A DNA stretch of 64,000 nucleotides from Schistocephalus solidus (taxonomy: Eukaryota > Platyhelminthes > Cestoda > Diphyllobothriidea > Diphyllobothriidae): assembly GCA_017591395.1 (NCBI GenBank), contig WEDG01000210.1, forward strand, positions 1 through 64,000. Reading direction: 5' to 3'. The notes beneath the pieces were generated by a model. The model ran no database searches. It was not told the origin of the DNA and worked only from the letters and a program-made list of their open reading frames with translations. Positions 54,468-64,000 of this stretch are shown here, in pieces. The position numbers and the translations under genes were made by a program. Numbering within the stretch: position 1 is the first letter of the stretch; every line of letters starts with the position of its first letter.

Positions 54468-57235
54468 TGGCTCACCGGTCTATGTACGATGTATTCGCAA
54501 GTGACCGACCAGGCCGATGCGTGAGGTGAATGTGCGGTCGCATTGAGTACAGCTTAGGAGAGATTCCCCATCGATGGTGGTGGTGGTAGTGAAGGCGGTG
54601 GTGGTTGCGGTCGTTGGGGTAACAGGCGATGAGTAGATGGATGTGGTCTCTATGATGGTGTGAGTAATTGAATTGATGCCGGGAGTGAGGGTGGGGGAGT
54701 CAGAAGGAGGGTTGGCAGAATTTGACGTAGAAATTGGAATTGTCTGATTGTTGGTGCATTGCGTCCGAAGATGTCCAACCAGGGCGATTTGCGCGCGGAA
54801 GAGGCGTTGACAGCGCGAGCATGTTGGCAGGGCCTGGGCATTGGTGGTGTTCTTCCGGGGCGCTGTTGACTTTCGTGCCGCTCTTTGGCCTTGGCGGTGG
54901 CGATCCGGTTGGCCTCATTGATTGCTGCACCAGTCTTTACGGATCTTCTTCATGCCGGTCTAACCTGTGCGAGGTCCTCCCAGGTCGCCGGGTTGATCTG
55001 CAGTTGCTTCAGCGATTTCTTCAAAGTGTCCTTGTAGCGTCGTTTTTGACCTCCCTGTCGGCGAGCACCCGTAGCGACATCTCCGTAGAAAAGTCGTTTG
55101 GGTAGTCGCTCTTCGTCCATTCTTACCAGGTAGCCGCTCCATCGCAGTTGCACTTGCCTCAGCATGGCATGGATGCTGAGGATTCCGGTCCGCTCCAGGA
55201 CTTCCGTGTCCAGGATCCTGTCTTGCCATCTCAGCTTCAGTATTCTGCGGAGGCAGCCGACATTGAAGTGATTCAACTTCCTGGCTTGGTTAGAGTAGAC
55301 AGTCCAGGTTTCCGCTCCGTAAAGGAGTGTAGTCAAGACGACGGCCTTGTACATCTTCAGTTTGGTGTTCCGGTGAACACCGTGGCGATTCCACACGGAG
55401 ACCTGCAACCGGCCGAAGGCCTGACTAGCTTAGGAGATCCATTGGGCCCCCTCGTCATCGATTCTCGTGTTGCGCATCATCGTGCTTCCTAGATAAGCGA
55501 AGGTTTCCCACGTTTCTAAGTTGAGCACCGTTGACATTGATTCGAGGACCATTGTATTCCGCGCTGGGTGGCGGCCGGGGCATGACAACCATCTTGGCTG
55601 TACTGATTGTCAATCCAAAATCGGCGCAGCCTTCGGCGAAGAGGTCCATGCTCCTTTGCATGTCCTCCTCCGTCACGGTGTTAAGGGCGCAGTCGTCCGC
55701 GAAGTGCACGTCATGGACTGTAGTCGTAGACACCTGCGTTGGAGCCTGCATACGCCGACTTTTGAGAAGGTGCCCGTCAGTTCTGTAGGTGATGCGGATA
55801 CCAGGCTACTCATCACGGTAGGCGTTCATCAGCATAGCCGAAAACATGAGACTGAAGAGGGTGGGGGCCAGTACGCAGCCCTGCTTCACTCCGTTGGTCA
55901 CTGCGAATGCTTCCGATACCGTCCCGTTTTCAGTGACGCGTGCCATCATCCCGTCATGAAGCTGACGCACCATGTGCGTGAACCGCTCAGGATAACCAAA
56001 TTTCTGCATGACTTTCCACAGCCCATCACGATTCACCGTGCTCAAAGGCTTTCGTTAGATCCACGAACGTAGTGTATAGGTTAGTTCGCATCTCCTTACA
56101 CTTCTCTTGTAGCTGGCGGGTGGCAAATATCATATCGGTTGTTCCGCGGTGTCGGCGGAAGCCACATTGGCTTTCTGGGAGCAGGCCCTGCTCTAGGTGA
56201 CCGTTAAGACGATTGAGAAGGATACGGGTGAAGATCTTCCCGGCAATGTTGAGCAACGAGATGCATCTGTGATTATCACAGAGTTGTCAGTTCCCTTTCC
56301 GTTTGTAGAGATGGACGATGGTCGCGTCTTTGAAATCCTGAGTAACTTGTCCTTGGCGCCAATCTCCTGGAAGAGTGTTGTGAGTTCTGCCATCAGCCGG
56401 GGCCCACCGTGCTTGTAGACTTCCGGTGGGATTGCGTCGGATCCCGATGCTTTGCCGCACGAAATCTGCTGCACGGCCCGAAAGGTTTCTGGTAGGGAAG
56501 GCGGCAGATCCAGGTCATTGTCCATGTCCACTTGAGGGAGCCGGTCAATGGCAGCATCGGAGATGGCTGATGAGCAATTAAGGGCATTTCTGAAGTGCTC
56601 GGCCCAGCGCTTCAGAATTTGCGATTTCTCTGTCAGCAGTGTTGTGCCGTCAGAGCTGAGCAGCGGTACGGTCCCCTTGATACACGGGCCGTAGATGGCC
56701 TTGATGGCTTTGAAGAAATTTTTCATTTCATTGCGGTCCGCATACCCCTGGATTTCCTCAGCCATTCGGATCATCCAGGCATCCTGCATCTCCCGCAGCC
56801 GTTGTTGTACAAGGCGCCGGCATCTGAAAAAGGCTGCTTTGGTGGTGTCAGTCCGAAGGTCCATGTAGGCTTTGTGTAGTCTATTCTTCTCCGCGAGTAA
56901 GTTGCTGATGTCGGCGTCATTGTCATCAAACCAGTCCTGGTGTCAACGGCGTGCGCATCCGTGGCCATCGAGGGCGGTGGACTGCATGACATTCCGCAGT
57001 TGAGACCATCGTGTCTCCACGGTAGCATTATCACCTGGAGCCTGAAGGTCCTCCAGTTTCTCGGTTATTTGGTTGCTGAAATCAAAACAGTGAGCAGGTA
57101 AATTTAATTAAAGAGTATTTAACTTACATGGCGGCCTCTTACCTTGGGGCCTTCGTCGGGGTTGCAGTCGGAGCCTCATCTGGGAGGTGACGAGGCGGTG
57201 ATCTGTCCAACCATCGGCATCGATAACGTGCGCAA
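54030..57235 (-). mobile_element. zinc-finger-tailed non-LTR retrotransposon, copy 2 (5'-truncated)
   Basis: Minus strand from about 57,235: end of endonuclease ('VIDADGWTDHRLVTSQMRL'), linker 57,150-56,870, reverse transcriptase in frames 56,864-56,193, 56,256-56,026, 56,045-55,806 and 55,751-55,455 (catalytic 'VHFADDCALN' intact), C-terminal domain 55,408-54,950 ('[20 protein letters not shown]'), then a Thr/Pro-rich linker with C2H2 fingers to the stop at 54,030. Nearly identical to copy 1 in the reverse transcriptase. Broken by only a handful of shifts. Confidence 0.85.
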
Positions 57236-58135
57236 AATTAAATATGATTGGGTGTATGAGGATGCAAAATATGAAGATGCGGTCCCCTTTACGTTTTAGG
57301 ACCGACAGATTTAGTATCAAATTCAAAAATAGAGTGGTTTAATTCCTGTTGGTAAAAGGGGGAGGATTAGGAGGAGGGGGAGCTCATAACAGACAGCTCT
57401 GTCTACTTCGTCTTTATCGTTAAAAGTACTACACATAATTTTGCAAAGGCGACCATCCGTATAAAGTTTTGCGCCAGAATAAAACTAACTGACTAGAAAA
57501 AATAATGATCCGTTAAAAAATTACTTGACTTTGAACTATGCGTACATGTCGGTAAAAATGAGCACATGCAGAATGGGTTACATGTTAAATGAACAAAAGA
57601 GCAAACGTGAACCTAGGTTAAACATGTGCGAGTCCATGGTAGACACGCACGTAGCCGCACCACAATCCGGATCTGACGTAGGCGCAGTCTTCATTACGGC
57701 CATCTCATCCACTAATCTGGCAGACGAGAAAACGAACGGGCGTCGGGGCGTAAACAAAATTGCCAGCCTAGGACGAAAGTTAAGGTCAATGGGGGTTAGT
57801 GGCGGCCGCTGCTAACGCTCACACGTCCACCCCGACAAGAAGCAAGCAAATTGTGAAAAATTCGCCTGTGCGCAGGCAAACGATGACCACCAAAGTCAAA
57901 ACACCGCCCCCTACTCATCAGGCGACAGGGCCTCTCCGCCCCGGCCCTTCCTCCCTATCACCCTGACTCAATGCGTAAACTCCTTTTAACATGGGCAAAT
58001 ACAGAAAGGCAAGGCTCCACACTCACCTAGACGAGGCCTTTTTCACTCATTTTGGCGACGGAATCAAAATATGAGAACGCAAGGACCGGAGCGGCTAGCC
58101 AAGCAAAAGTGAAAGTGATAAATATTGCGAAAAAA
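57236..58135. other. no gene recognised; one 97-codon open frame
   Basis: The + frame 57,525-57,815 (GC-rich second half, basic, no known domain) is the only longer frame. I see no splice or transposon signature. Confidence 0.3.
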
Positions 58136-58372
58136 TGACAAAAACTGTTGGTCACGGGTTCGAGCTCCAGGAGTTGCAACGCCTGGGGTTGGGTTTGACT
58201 GGCTCATGACGGCTAATAAGCCGCAAACGGCCATTTTACTCACCCTCGTATCTGTCGATAATGGTATGCTGCCTATGAGACTCGCCACTGTGCAGCTGAT
58301 GGGGGGCTCTAGAGAGAGCCCCAAGGTACACTGAGACGAGATGTCCCGTAACGCGATCGGTGAGCGCACCAC
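58136..58372 (+). mobile_element. tRNA-derived SINE, copy lacking the A box
   Basis: Starts near the B box ('tcacgggttcgagctccagg'), then the core 'gacggctaataagccgcaaa' and tail 'cgccactgtgcagctgat' to 'gcgatcggtgagcgcacc'. Same family as 22,552-22,811. Confidence 0.7.
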
Positions 58373-58382
58373 TACTACACAT

Positions 58383-58870
58383 TTTAGTTCGACCGTCAAT
58401 TTCGACAATTTTCACTGTACTCTCCACGGAAGGGTGGTGCATGGACGGTGACTTGCACTTGCTTTAGTTTAAAGTGATAGTAGAAGTGCGCTGCATCTAC
58501 CACACTCTCTCCTCCTCCCCCACCAGAGCCCGATATCATGATAGAGTCACGAAGACCGGAAGTGGGAGAGGACGCAGGTGGCTGGCATGGCTTGAGCCGC
58601 CCCTGGGCGTACCACTACACCTGGCTTGGATCCCGCGGAGTGGGAGTTCCATAAAGACCACATTAAGAAGGAGCCATTGCAGCCTGACTCTCAGTCGACC
58701 AGTCAGCCAATTCACAAAAAACACACATTGGGCTGACCATGTGGTCCGAGTTATCCCGTCAGTCGCCAACCTTAAAAGCCACGGCTTTTAGCGCACCGTG
58801 ATAGTTTCAAGCGCGTCAGACTGTTTATAGTGAGGAACATGCGCTGAGCCATCGAACTCCCTCTCTCCCC
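58383..58870. repeat. GC-rich composite repeat, copy E (most complete)
   Basis: Runs from 'ttttagttcgaccgtcaatt' through 'tttaaagtgatagtagaagt', 'cctgggcgtaccactacacc' and 'gcgcaccgtgatagtttcaa' to 'gaggaacatgcgctgagcc'. It follows the SINE almost directly. Confidence 0.8.
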
Positions 58871-58879
58871 TACCCTCAT

Positions 58880-59055
58880 TAACTCTAACGCTCCACACAC
58901 CAACTGGTTTTTCGTTCGGTGACATTATCTGATTTTCCACCTGGGTGGAATCGTCAGCTGTTTCCATCGTATCGTAAACTTACGTGTGGCTTGTCTCTCT
59001 TATTTCTTAGCGTGGGATCGCATTATCGAGCTTAGTTGATCGCTAAAGTCACTCT
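58880..59055 (+). repeat. LTR of the Ty3/Gypsy element (solo or 3' copy)
   Basis: Matches 51,692-51,890, with 'cacaccaactggtttt', 'tcgtatcgtaaacttacg' and 'gatcgctaaagtca'. About 15-20% diverged, with the leading TG decayed to TC. No internal region adjoins it. Confidence 0.6.
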
Positions 59056-60197
59056 TCCTTCTAAAAAAGCACTGTCTTTGTTTCGTTTTCTAAAATAATT
59101 GTTAGAGGCCTCGGGGGTTTTCTCAGGTCGCGACTGGGGGCTGTTTTGCCTAGTCGGAAAGCTTTTGTACGGTACAATTTCCCCATCCTTGAGGAAAGCA
59201 CTGGCGTATTCATGAAGAAGAACTAGATCATGTGTCACTCGTTCCGTCGAAATGCATGACTAAGATTCTGGAACACCCCCTATTACGATACTTCTCTTAC
59301 GATTTATGGGTGTGCTCCTGATTTCCCAGCCTACTCTAGGGTGACAGCTCACAGAGGTGGCATTTCTCAAAAATGTTGGCACTTAAACATGAGAATGATT
59401 TTCGTCTGACGTTGGGGTTCTGGGACTTAAATTGTTGTATGACATACAACCTTCGTCTAACGAACCTCGTTCCTTGGGAGTGATTGAATTTTATTCTAGG
59501 AACTCTTGAATAATTTGATATTTACCTCTATCAGGTTCGTTTTTATTCTCTACTGGTGTACCATGCTTTACTTGCTGTTACTCTCTGCAACTGTTTGCTG
59601 GCGATGGTGCAGCACATATTATGACCATTTCGATTGCCGCCCACATCTGCATTTGAGAGGTTGGTCGGAACAGATATAACGCCCAGTTCTTTGCATAATA
59701 CCGCTCTTTGGTCAGTTTTAATTGGTGTATGCTAAGGCTAAGCCCTCTTGAACTGACACTCTGGCTTAATCCGTCTTTTGGGATGGCTTGACACGTTTCT
59801 TCATTTTCTGAGATCCATGCCGGTTGCTCTTCTCCGTACAAGAGGTTGTTTAACGGCTACGCCGATCCATGTAGACGCAGCGTTGTCTTCCTCTTTGGAT
59901 CTGATGGCTAAGGAAGCTGTGCGTGTGTATGTGCATTTGTTTGCCTCATGTTCCATCGTAACGGAGGTCGAAAATTTTAAATAAGCCAGGTTTCTGGTAG
60001 ATAATATGTGCCTTGCTAAACGTAAGACGTCTACCGCGGCTATTCCATCGTCCTTTTGCAACTTGGTGGTGCAGTATGATTGCTAATGAAGCGTGGGTAT
60101 CAGCAAGGTGCATGTCGATGTCTTCCTATGATGATGTGCTTATCCGCTCATTAAATGCACCGGATAGCACTTTATGACAGTAACTTTTCCATGCCTT
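59056..60197. other. no gene recognised
   Basis: The minus frames 60,061-59,801 and 59,841-59,578 could be retroelement remains but match no motif I know. Confidence 0.3.
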
Positions 60198-60373
60198 TTT
60201 TTTTCAATTCAATTCAATTTATTGAGGGAAATAGGCATGGGCCTTTGAGTACCCTATTTGTAACGTAAAATTAAGTGCGGTATACAGAGAAACCATGTGG
60301 GTTGCAAAGGTACAAAAGGCGGTCATAAAATATAACAAGTGGTGCACGACTCTCGAGGGTTAAGATAAATTCC

Positions 60374-60969
60374 TCATCGCTCAGGCTCGTTGCGGAACAT
60401 AAAACTGTCAATGTTCCTTTTAAAGCTTTCCAGCGATGGTGACATCACAACGTCTTCAGGAAGGGTATTCCATGGTTTAACCACTCTGACAGAGAAGGAG
60501 AACTTGCGCACATCCAGTCTCGCCTGCTGGACACGCAGTTTCAATGGGTGACCTCGGAGATGGGTCGTGGTGGCAAATTCAAAGAAGTCCGAGAATTCCA
60601 GGCAACAATCCAATCCCTTCATAATGCGGAATGTCTGCAGGAGATCACCACGCATTTGCCTATAACTCAAAGGGAACAGATTAAGATTCATTAGGCTGGT
60701 TGGATATGGCAAGGAGCTTTGACTACTAACCAATTTTGGTGGCTTTCCTCTGTACTCTTTCGAGGCAGTTCTCGATCTTGAACTGTCCAGGGTTTCCAGG
60801 CGTGCATAGCATATTCCAAATGCGGCCTAATGAATGTTCCAAAGGTCTTAGCGAAAAGATCTTCATCGAAATCCGAAAAGGTTCGTCTGATGGCATGCAA
60901 CACCAAAATTGCCCTCTTCGCCACTTTCGAGCAGTGAGACGATGGTTTTAAGGTGGTGGTCATCAGCAC
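60374..60969 (-). pseudogene. CR1-like reverse transcriptase C-terminal domain
   Basis: Frames 60,969-60,691 ('FIRPHLEYAMHAWKPWTVQD') and 60,733-60,374 ('LNLFPLSYRQMRGDLLQTFR', then 'VVKPWNTLPEDVV') overlap by a frame shift near 60,710. The same order of motifs ends copies 1, 2 and 3. Confidence 0.75.
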
Positions 60970-61213
60970 ACCAAAGGTCCTTTTGGGTTTCCACGTCTTT
61001 TTAAGGCTTCACCGTTGAGAAAATAACTTCTACTTTTCGGCAGATCCAGATGGGTTGCCTAAGCGAAGTATTGTACACTTATCGACGTTGAACCGCAAAA
61101 GCCAATGATTCGACCACTCCTCCAACCGAGTTAGGTTGATCTGCAGTTTATCTTCGTCAGCAGGGCTCTGGATTACATTCCAGATTTTAATGTCGTCGGC
61201 AAACATTGCTGCT

Positions 61214-61684
61214 TCACAGTCGAGATTCCTGACACAATCGTTTCACGTATATTAAAAACAGTATTGGCCCTAGTACTGAGCCCTGAGGAACCCCACTCTC
61301 GACCGCAGCAGAACTTGACCTCTCTTGGCCGATGCACACAACCTGGCGCCGACCCACGAGGAAGTTTTCAATCCACTTGAGGAGGTTACCTCTGATTCCA
61401 ATTCTTTCTAGCTTGTACAACAGTCTCTCGTGCGGCACAGTATCGAAGGCCTTTTGAAAGTCAATGAAGGCAATGTGAACCGCGTGTCTATCTTCAAGTG
61501 CTTGGATCCACCTCTGGAGCGAATACAGCAAATTCGTTGTGCATGATCTTCCTTTTCTGAACCCGTGTTGACAGCTTGATAACAAATTATGAGTCTCTAG
61601 GAATTTCACCAATTCGCTCTTGATGATCCTTTCCATAATCTTGCCAAGGATGCATGTCAAGCTTATGGGCCTGTAGTTTGTCAC
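61214..61684 (-). pseudogene. CR1-like reverse transcriptase, palm and fingers
   Basis: 156 open codons: 'TNYRPISLTCILGKIMERII', 'GFRKGRSCTTNLLYSLQRW', motif A 'FIDFQKAFDTVPHERLLYKL' and 'SGVPQGSVLGPILFLIYV'. A single shift near 61,214 moves to the frame with the catalytic 'MFADDIKIW' (about 61,200). This is the best preserved CR1-like reverse transcriptase here. The frame starts without an ATG, because its real N-terminus is deleted. Confidence 0.8.
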
Positions 61685-62145
61685 TGACGCCCGGCTACCA
61701 AATTTCCTGTTGCGTTTGTCAATTTTATGGGCCCAACTGTGTCTCCTCTAACGTCAAGGTCATATGTCTTTTCCGTTTCTTGATGATTTTCGGTAACTCT
61801 GGTTTCTTTAGTGAGAACGCTGGGTGTTAAGGAATCAGTTCTGACATCTCTTTGGGCAATTGGTTCCCTGATGGTTTTGGCGTTAGTGAGGTGGCTGCCG
61901 TTGTCCTCAGAACAATCGGTTGGTTCAATGGAAAATTCGTATTCTTTTGAACTACCTTCCCCTTGAAAAAAGCCAGATTGTGTTCGCCAGCCTTCAGTCT
62001 TGATTGAAGTTCCAAGACAAGTTCTCGGCGTTTCAGCCTTTCCGCAGGGGAGTAGTCCGGTTGAAATAAAAACCTCTTTATGCGAGTGACGGAGGTTAGT
62101 TTTTTTGGATAGGATCGCCTTGATTTGGTCTTTGCTCTCTAGCAT
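61681..62145 (-). pseudogene. CR1-like ORF1, C-terminal part
   Basis: Continues the RRM-like domain ('ESKDQIKAILSKKTNLRHS', 'EVFISTGLLP'), then a polar Thr/Glu-rich tail. It reads past the deletion point near 61,710 and ends at a TGA that overlaps the start of the reverse transcriptase frame, so ORF1 lost its own end. Confidence 0.6.
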
Positions 62146-62193
62146 TATTTTCAGAGGTCGCGGTCGCGGCGTTCCTAGGATATCTTCAGACTT

Positions 62194-62793
62194 TTATCCG
62201 ATCCGGAATGCTTTAATAACTTTTACTTCCACGCCCGGTGGGAGCAACTGGTTTAGGAGGCCATTAAACGAAGCAAGGTCTTCGGCGACATGGTCTTCTG
62301 GTCGAACTGCAGTTGACTCGTGCAAACCCTGAATAACTAAACACTGTTGTCGATCCTGGTGCTTGTAATTTTCGCTTCCTCCTAAGTTCTCCTTAGGGGC
62401 ACGATAACGGTTTACAGAGCTCTCGTTGGGATTTAGTCTACCTCTGACCGTACTCTCATCTGAAGGCTTTAATGAATCCATCAGAGTTGATTGTGATTTT
62501 GTCCTCCTGTTGTGCTGTTTCCCCATTGCAGCTTGCCACGCGTTTGTTTCTTCGGATTCAACTACGGGCTCTTTAGAACACCCAAGATAACAGGATGAGA
62601 TTTGTGGTTTGCTCTGGTCGTCGTCCGTAGGATTCAGAGACTGTGTTCCCGTTATGCGGTCGTTATGGGTAATCGCGTCCGAACATTGTGAGCTGTAACA
62701 TATTGTAGTTTTTGATACTTTTGTTGCTTTAGTCACTGCCTTTTTAACTGGAATATTGCTAAGCGTATTTCGTCGAGTAATGTTATCTTGCAA
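62194..62793 (-). pseudogene. CR1-like ORF1, N-terminal part
   Basis: A 199-codon frame preceded, up to 62,880 in the same frame, by a 'CVGC' pair and a coiled-coil-like helix ('KKLENELADLRKLLQ'). The middle is polar and low-complexity. The end, 'CLVIQGLHESTAVRPEDHVA' to 'VKVIKAFRIG', is an RRM-like start seen in ORF1 proteins of LINEs. A stop at about 62,193 separates it from the next frame, which completes the domain. Known role of such proteins: nucleic-acid chaperone that packages the element RNA. Confidence 0.65.
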
Positions 62794-63049
62794 GAGCTTC
62801 CTTAAGTCTGCAAGCTCATTTTCCAGTTTTTTAACTCTTAGTAAAATATAAGAACATCCAACGCAAGATTCGTCCTCGTAGCCTTATGTACACAGATAAT
62901 GAATATGAGCGGCACATGAACCGATCCTTCTGGGATCCCACGTTTACCAGGCGCTCATTCGGAACAGTGGCCATCCACACTTACCTTTTCTTTACGATCT
63001 TTTGCAAAATTTTAAATTGAGGTTAGAAGTTTCCTTTTAAGTTCTAAAT

Positions 63050-63930
63050 CTTGCATATTTTTTTACGAGGTGCTTTTCTGGAACGCACCCAAACACCCTG
63101 CAGAAGTTAAAGTAAATGCCAATGATTGGATTTCCTCCATTAACTGATTTTGACCAAAGTTCGAGCTTTATAAGTAGGTTTCAAGACAATATCTCTCTTC
63201 AAAAAGAAAATGTTGAGCTAAGCTGATTCGAAATCGGAATGTAAAAAGCAAGTTAGTTGATTGTGGAGTGTCTTCTCCATCATTTTACAATAGATGCACG
63301 TCATTTTAACCGGCCTGTTGGTAGCCAGTGGGTTTTAGTCGTGATCCTCCCGTAAAAAATGTTGTGAAATTTAGAAATTTCCGTGCATCCAGATGTTTAT
63401 CAGCCTCAAGTTATTTCCGAAAGATGAAACATAGTGGCTCAACTTATTTTTCAAAAATTGACGTAGGAACTCAATTCGAATGTCATCGGGTCCAGATGAA
63501 TTGGTCGGATCCAAATTTTGACTTTACCAAATCTACCTGTGGTGTAAATAATATTGCGGAAATAAGTGCTTTTTTAGGAACTGAGGCAGATGGTTGGGTT
63601 GGAAAGGGAGTCTCTTGATATAAACATCCTAGAGATATTCTGAAAGGTCAGCTTGCTGCTTGCCATCGCTCAAACTATAGTAGTTTTAAAATTTAAAGTT
63701 TCGAGGTGACAATTTTTCTTATTATTACTCCTGATGTGAGCATATAATGATTTGAGGTTTTTGTGCCTATCACAGGCGCCTCGGCTCTTAAGATGTTCTG
63801 CTTCATGCAGAAGAATGAAACACAAAGTAGATTTTAATTCAGTCTTTCTGGGCTCTCTGATGGTAGAAAGATTTTCCAAAATTTGAGTTCCGTTCGAATC
63901 TCCTAGCTTACCATGATCATCAGCCATTTC
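63050..63930 (-). mobile_element. CR1/Jockey-like non-LTR fragment (copy 5), different subfamily
   Basis: Minus strand: an alpha-helical linker in the 63,927-63,670 frame ('LKSLYAHIRSNNKKN'), then in shifted frames 'SGPDDIRIEFLRQFL' (about 63,500), 'CKMMEKTLHNQLTCFL' (about 63,275) and a motif A-like 'IYFNFCRVFGCVPEKHL' (about 63,110). These match the fingers and palm of CR1/Jockey-type reverse transcriptase, but Asp of motif A is replaced by Asn. It is broken throughout and may extend past the right edge of the window. Confidence 0.6.
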
Positions 63931-64000
63931 AGTCTGCCTCTGGCTGGATGTTTGTTGCGGGCAGAGTATCCTTCAGCCAAGTTGTCAATAGCCAAATCAA

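Larger units (their letters stand above)
60198..62880 (-). mobile_element. CR1/Jockey-like non-LTR retrotransposon (copy 4), internally deleted
   Basis: Minus strand: ORF1 (62,880-61,690), then directly the reverse transcriptase (61,700-61,030), C-terminal domain 60,969-60,374 ending 'RVVKPWNTLPEDVVMS' plus about 25 residues, and a 3' UTR ending at 60,198 in a short 'aattg' repeat and poly(A) (poly-T on +, 60,199-60,206). The endonuclease and reverse transcriptase N-terminus are absent. The reverse transcriptase is in good condition. Confidence 0.85.

Noticed and set aside
55521..56072. 183-codon + frame opposite the zinc-finger retrotransposon
   Set aside because: Shadow of the minus-strand reverse transcriptase; the same shadow appears at 43,556-43,930.

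Overview
The window looks like a stretch of a repeat-rich animal genome, most likely a flatworm. A tapeworm of the Spirometra / Dibothriocephalus / Schistocephalus type is my best guess, inferred from the style of the retroelement proteins and the long introns; no sequence search was possible. There are no bacterial features such as operons. The coding signal falls into two classes: short open exons with clean splice signals that join in phase into one host gene, and long, mostly broken reverse transcriptase, endonuclease, integrase and Gag reading frames of transposable elements.

The host gene runs on the + strand from about 12.2 to 40.6 kb. It encodes an M28-family zinc peptidase of the glutamate carboxypeptidase II / NAALADase type. 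Eight coding exons are well supported: 12,215-12,428; 17,535-18,044; 21,572-21,740; 27,372-27,586; 29,538-29,835; 31,546-31,630; 34,980-35,259; 40,312-40,636. Two more are tentative: 16,049-16,120 and 38,955-39,048. All junction phases agree and the model gives 753 codons, close to the roughly 750 of the family. The zinc ligands and catalytic Glu are present, but the family's S1 arginine patch is not.

Around and inside this gene lie at least five CR1/Jockey-like non-LTR elements (2.0-4.4, 22.9-26.2, 48.5-51.5, 60.2-62.9 and 63.05-63.9 kb). There are several copies of a second non-LTR family whose ORF ends in C2H2 zinc fingers (fragments at 1.7 and 14.7 kb; large copies at 41.7-46.4 and 54.0-57.2 kb), and a third APE-type element at 36.0-38.9 kb. 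Ty3/Gypsy remnants lie at 1.2-1.6, 4.8-7.0 and 51.7-53.0 kb. Penelope-like 3' ends with GIY-YIG remnants lie at 19.9-20.7 and 30.4-30.8 kb. Other repeats are tRNA-derived SINEs, a GC-rich composite repeat seen in at least seven places, a tRNA-like gene, microsatellites, palindromes and a degenerate telomere-like tract.

Layout: 0-9.5 kb nested retroelement debris and a transposase-like pseudogene carrying SINE inserts; 9.5-12 kb mostly unassigned; 12.2-40.6 kb the peptidase gene with element-loaded introns; 40.6-64 kb almost entirely retroelements. The most unusual items are a 104-nt near-palindrome overlapping a candidate splice donor, the multi-finger retrotransposon tail with an adjoining repeat, the altered substrate pocket of the peptidase, and a SINE block flanked by an exact 12-bp duplication.
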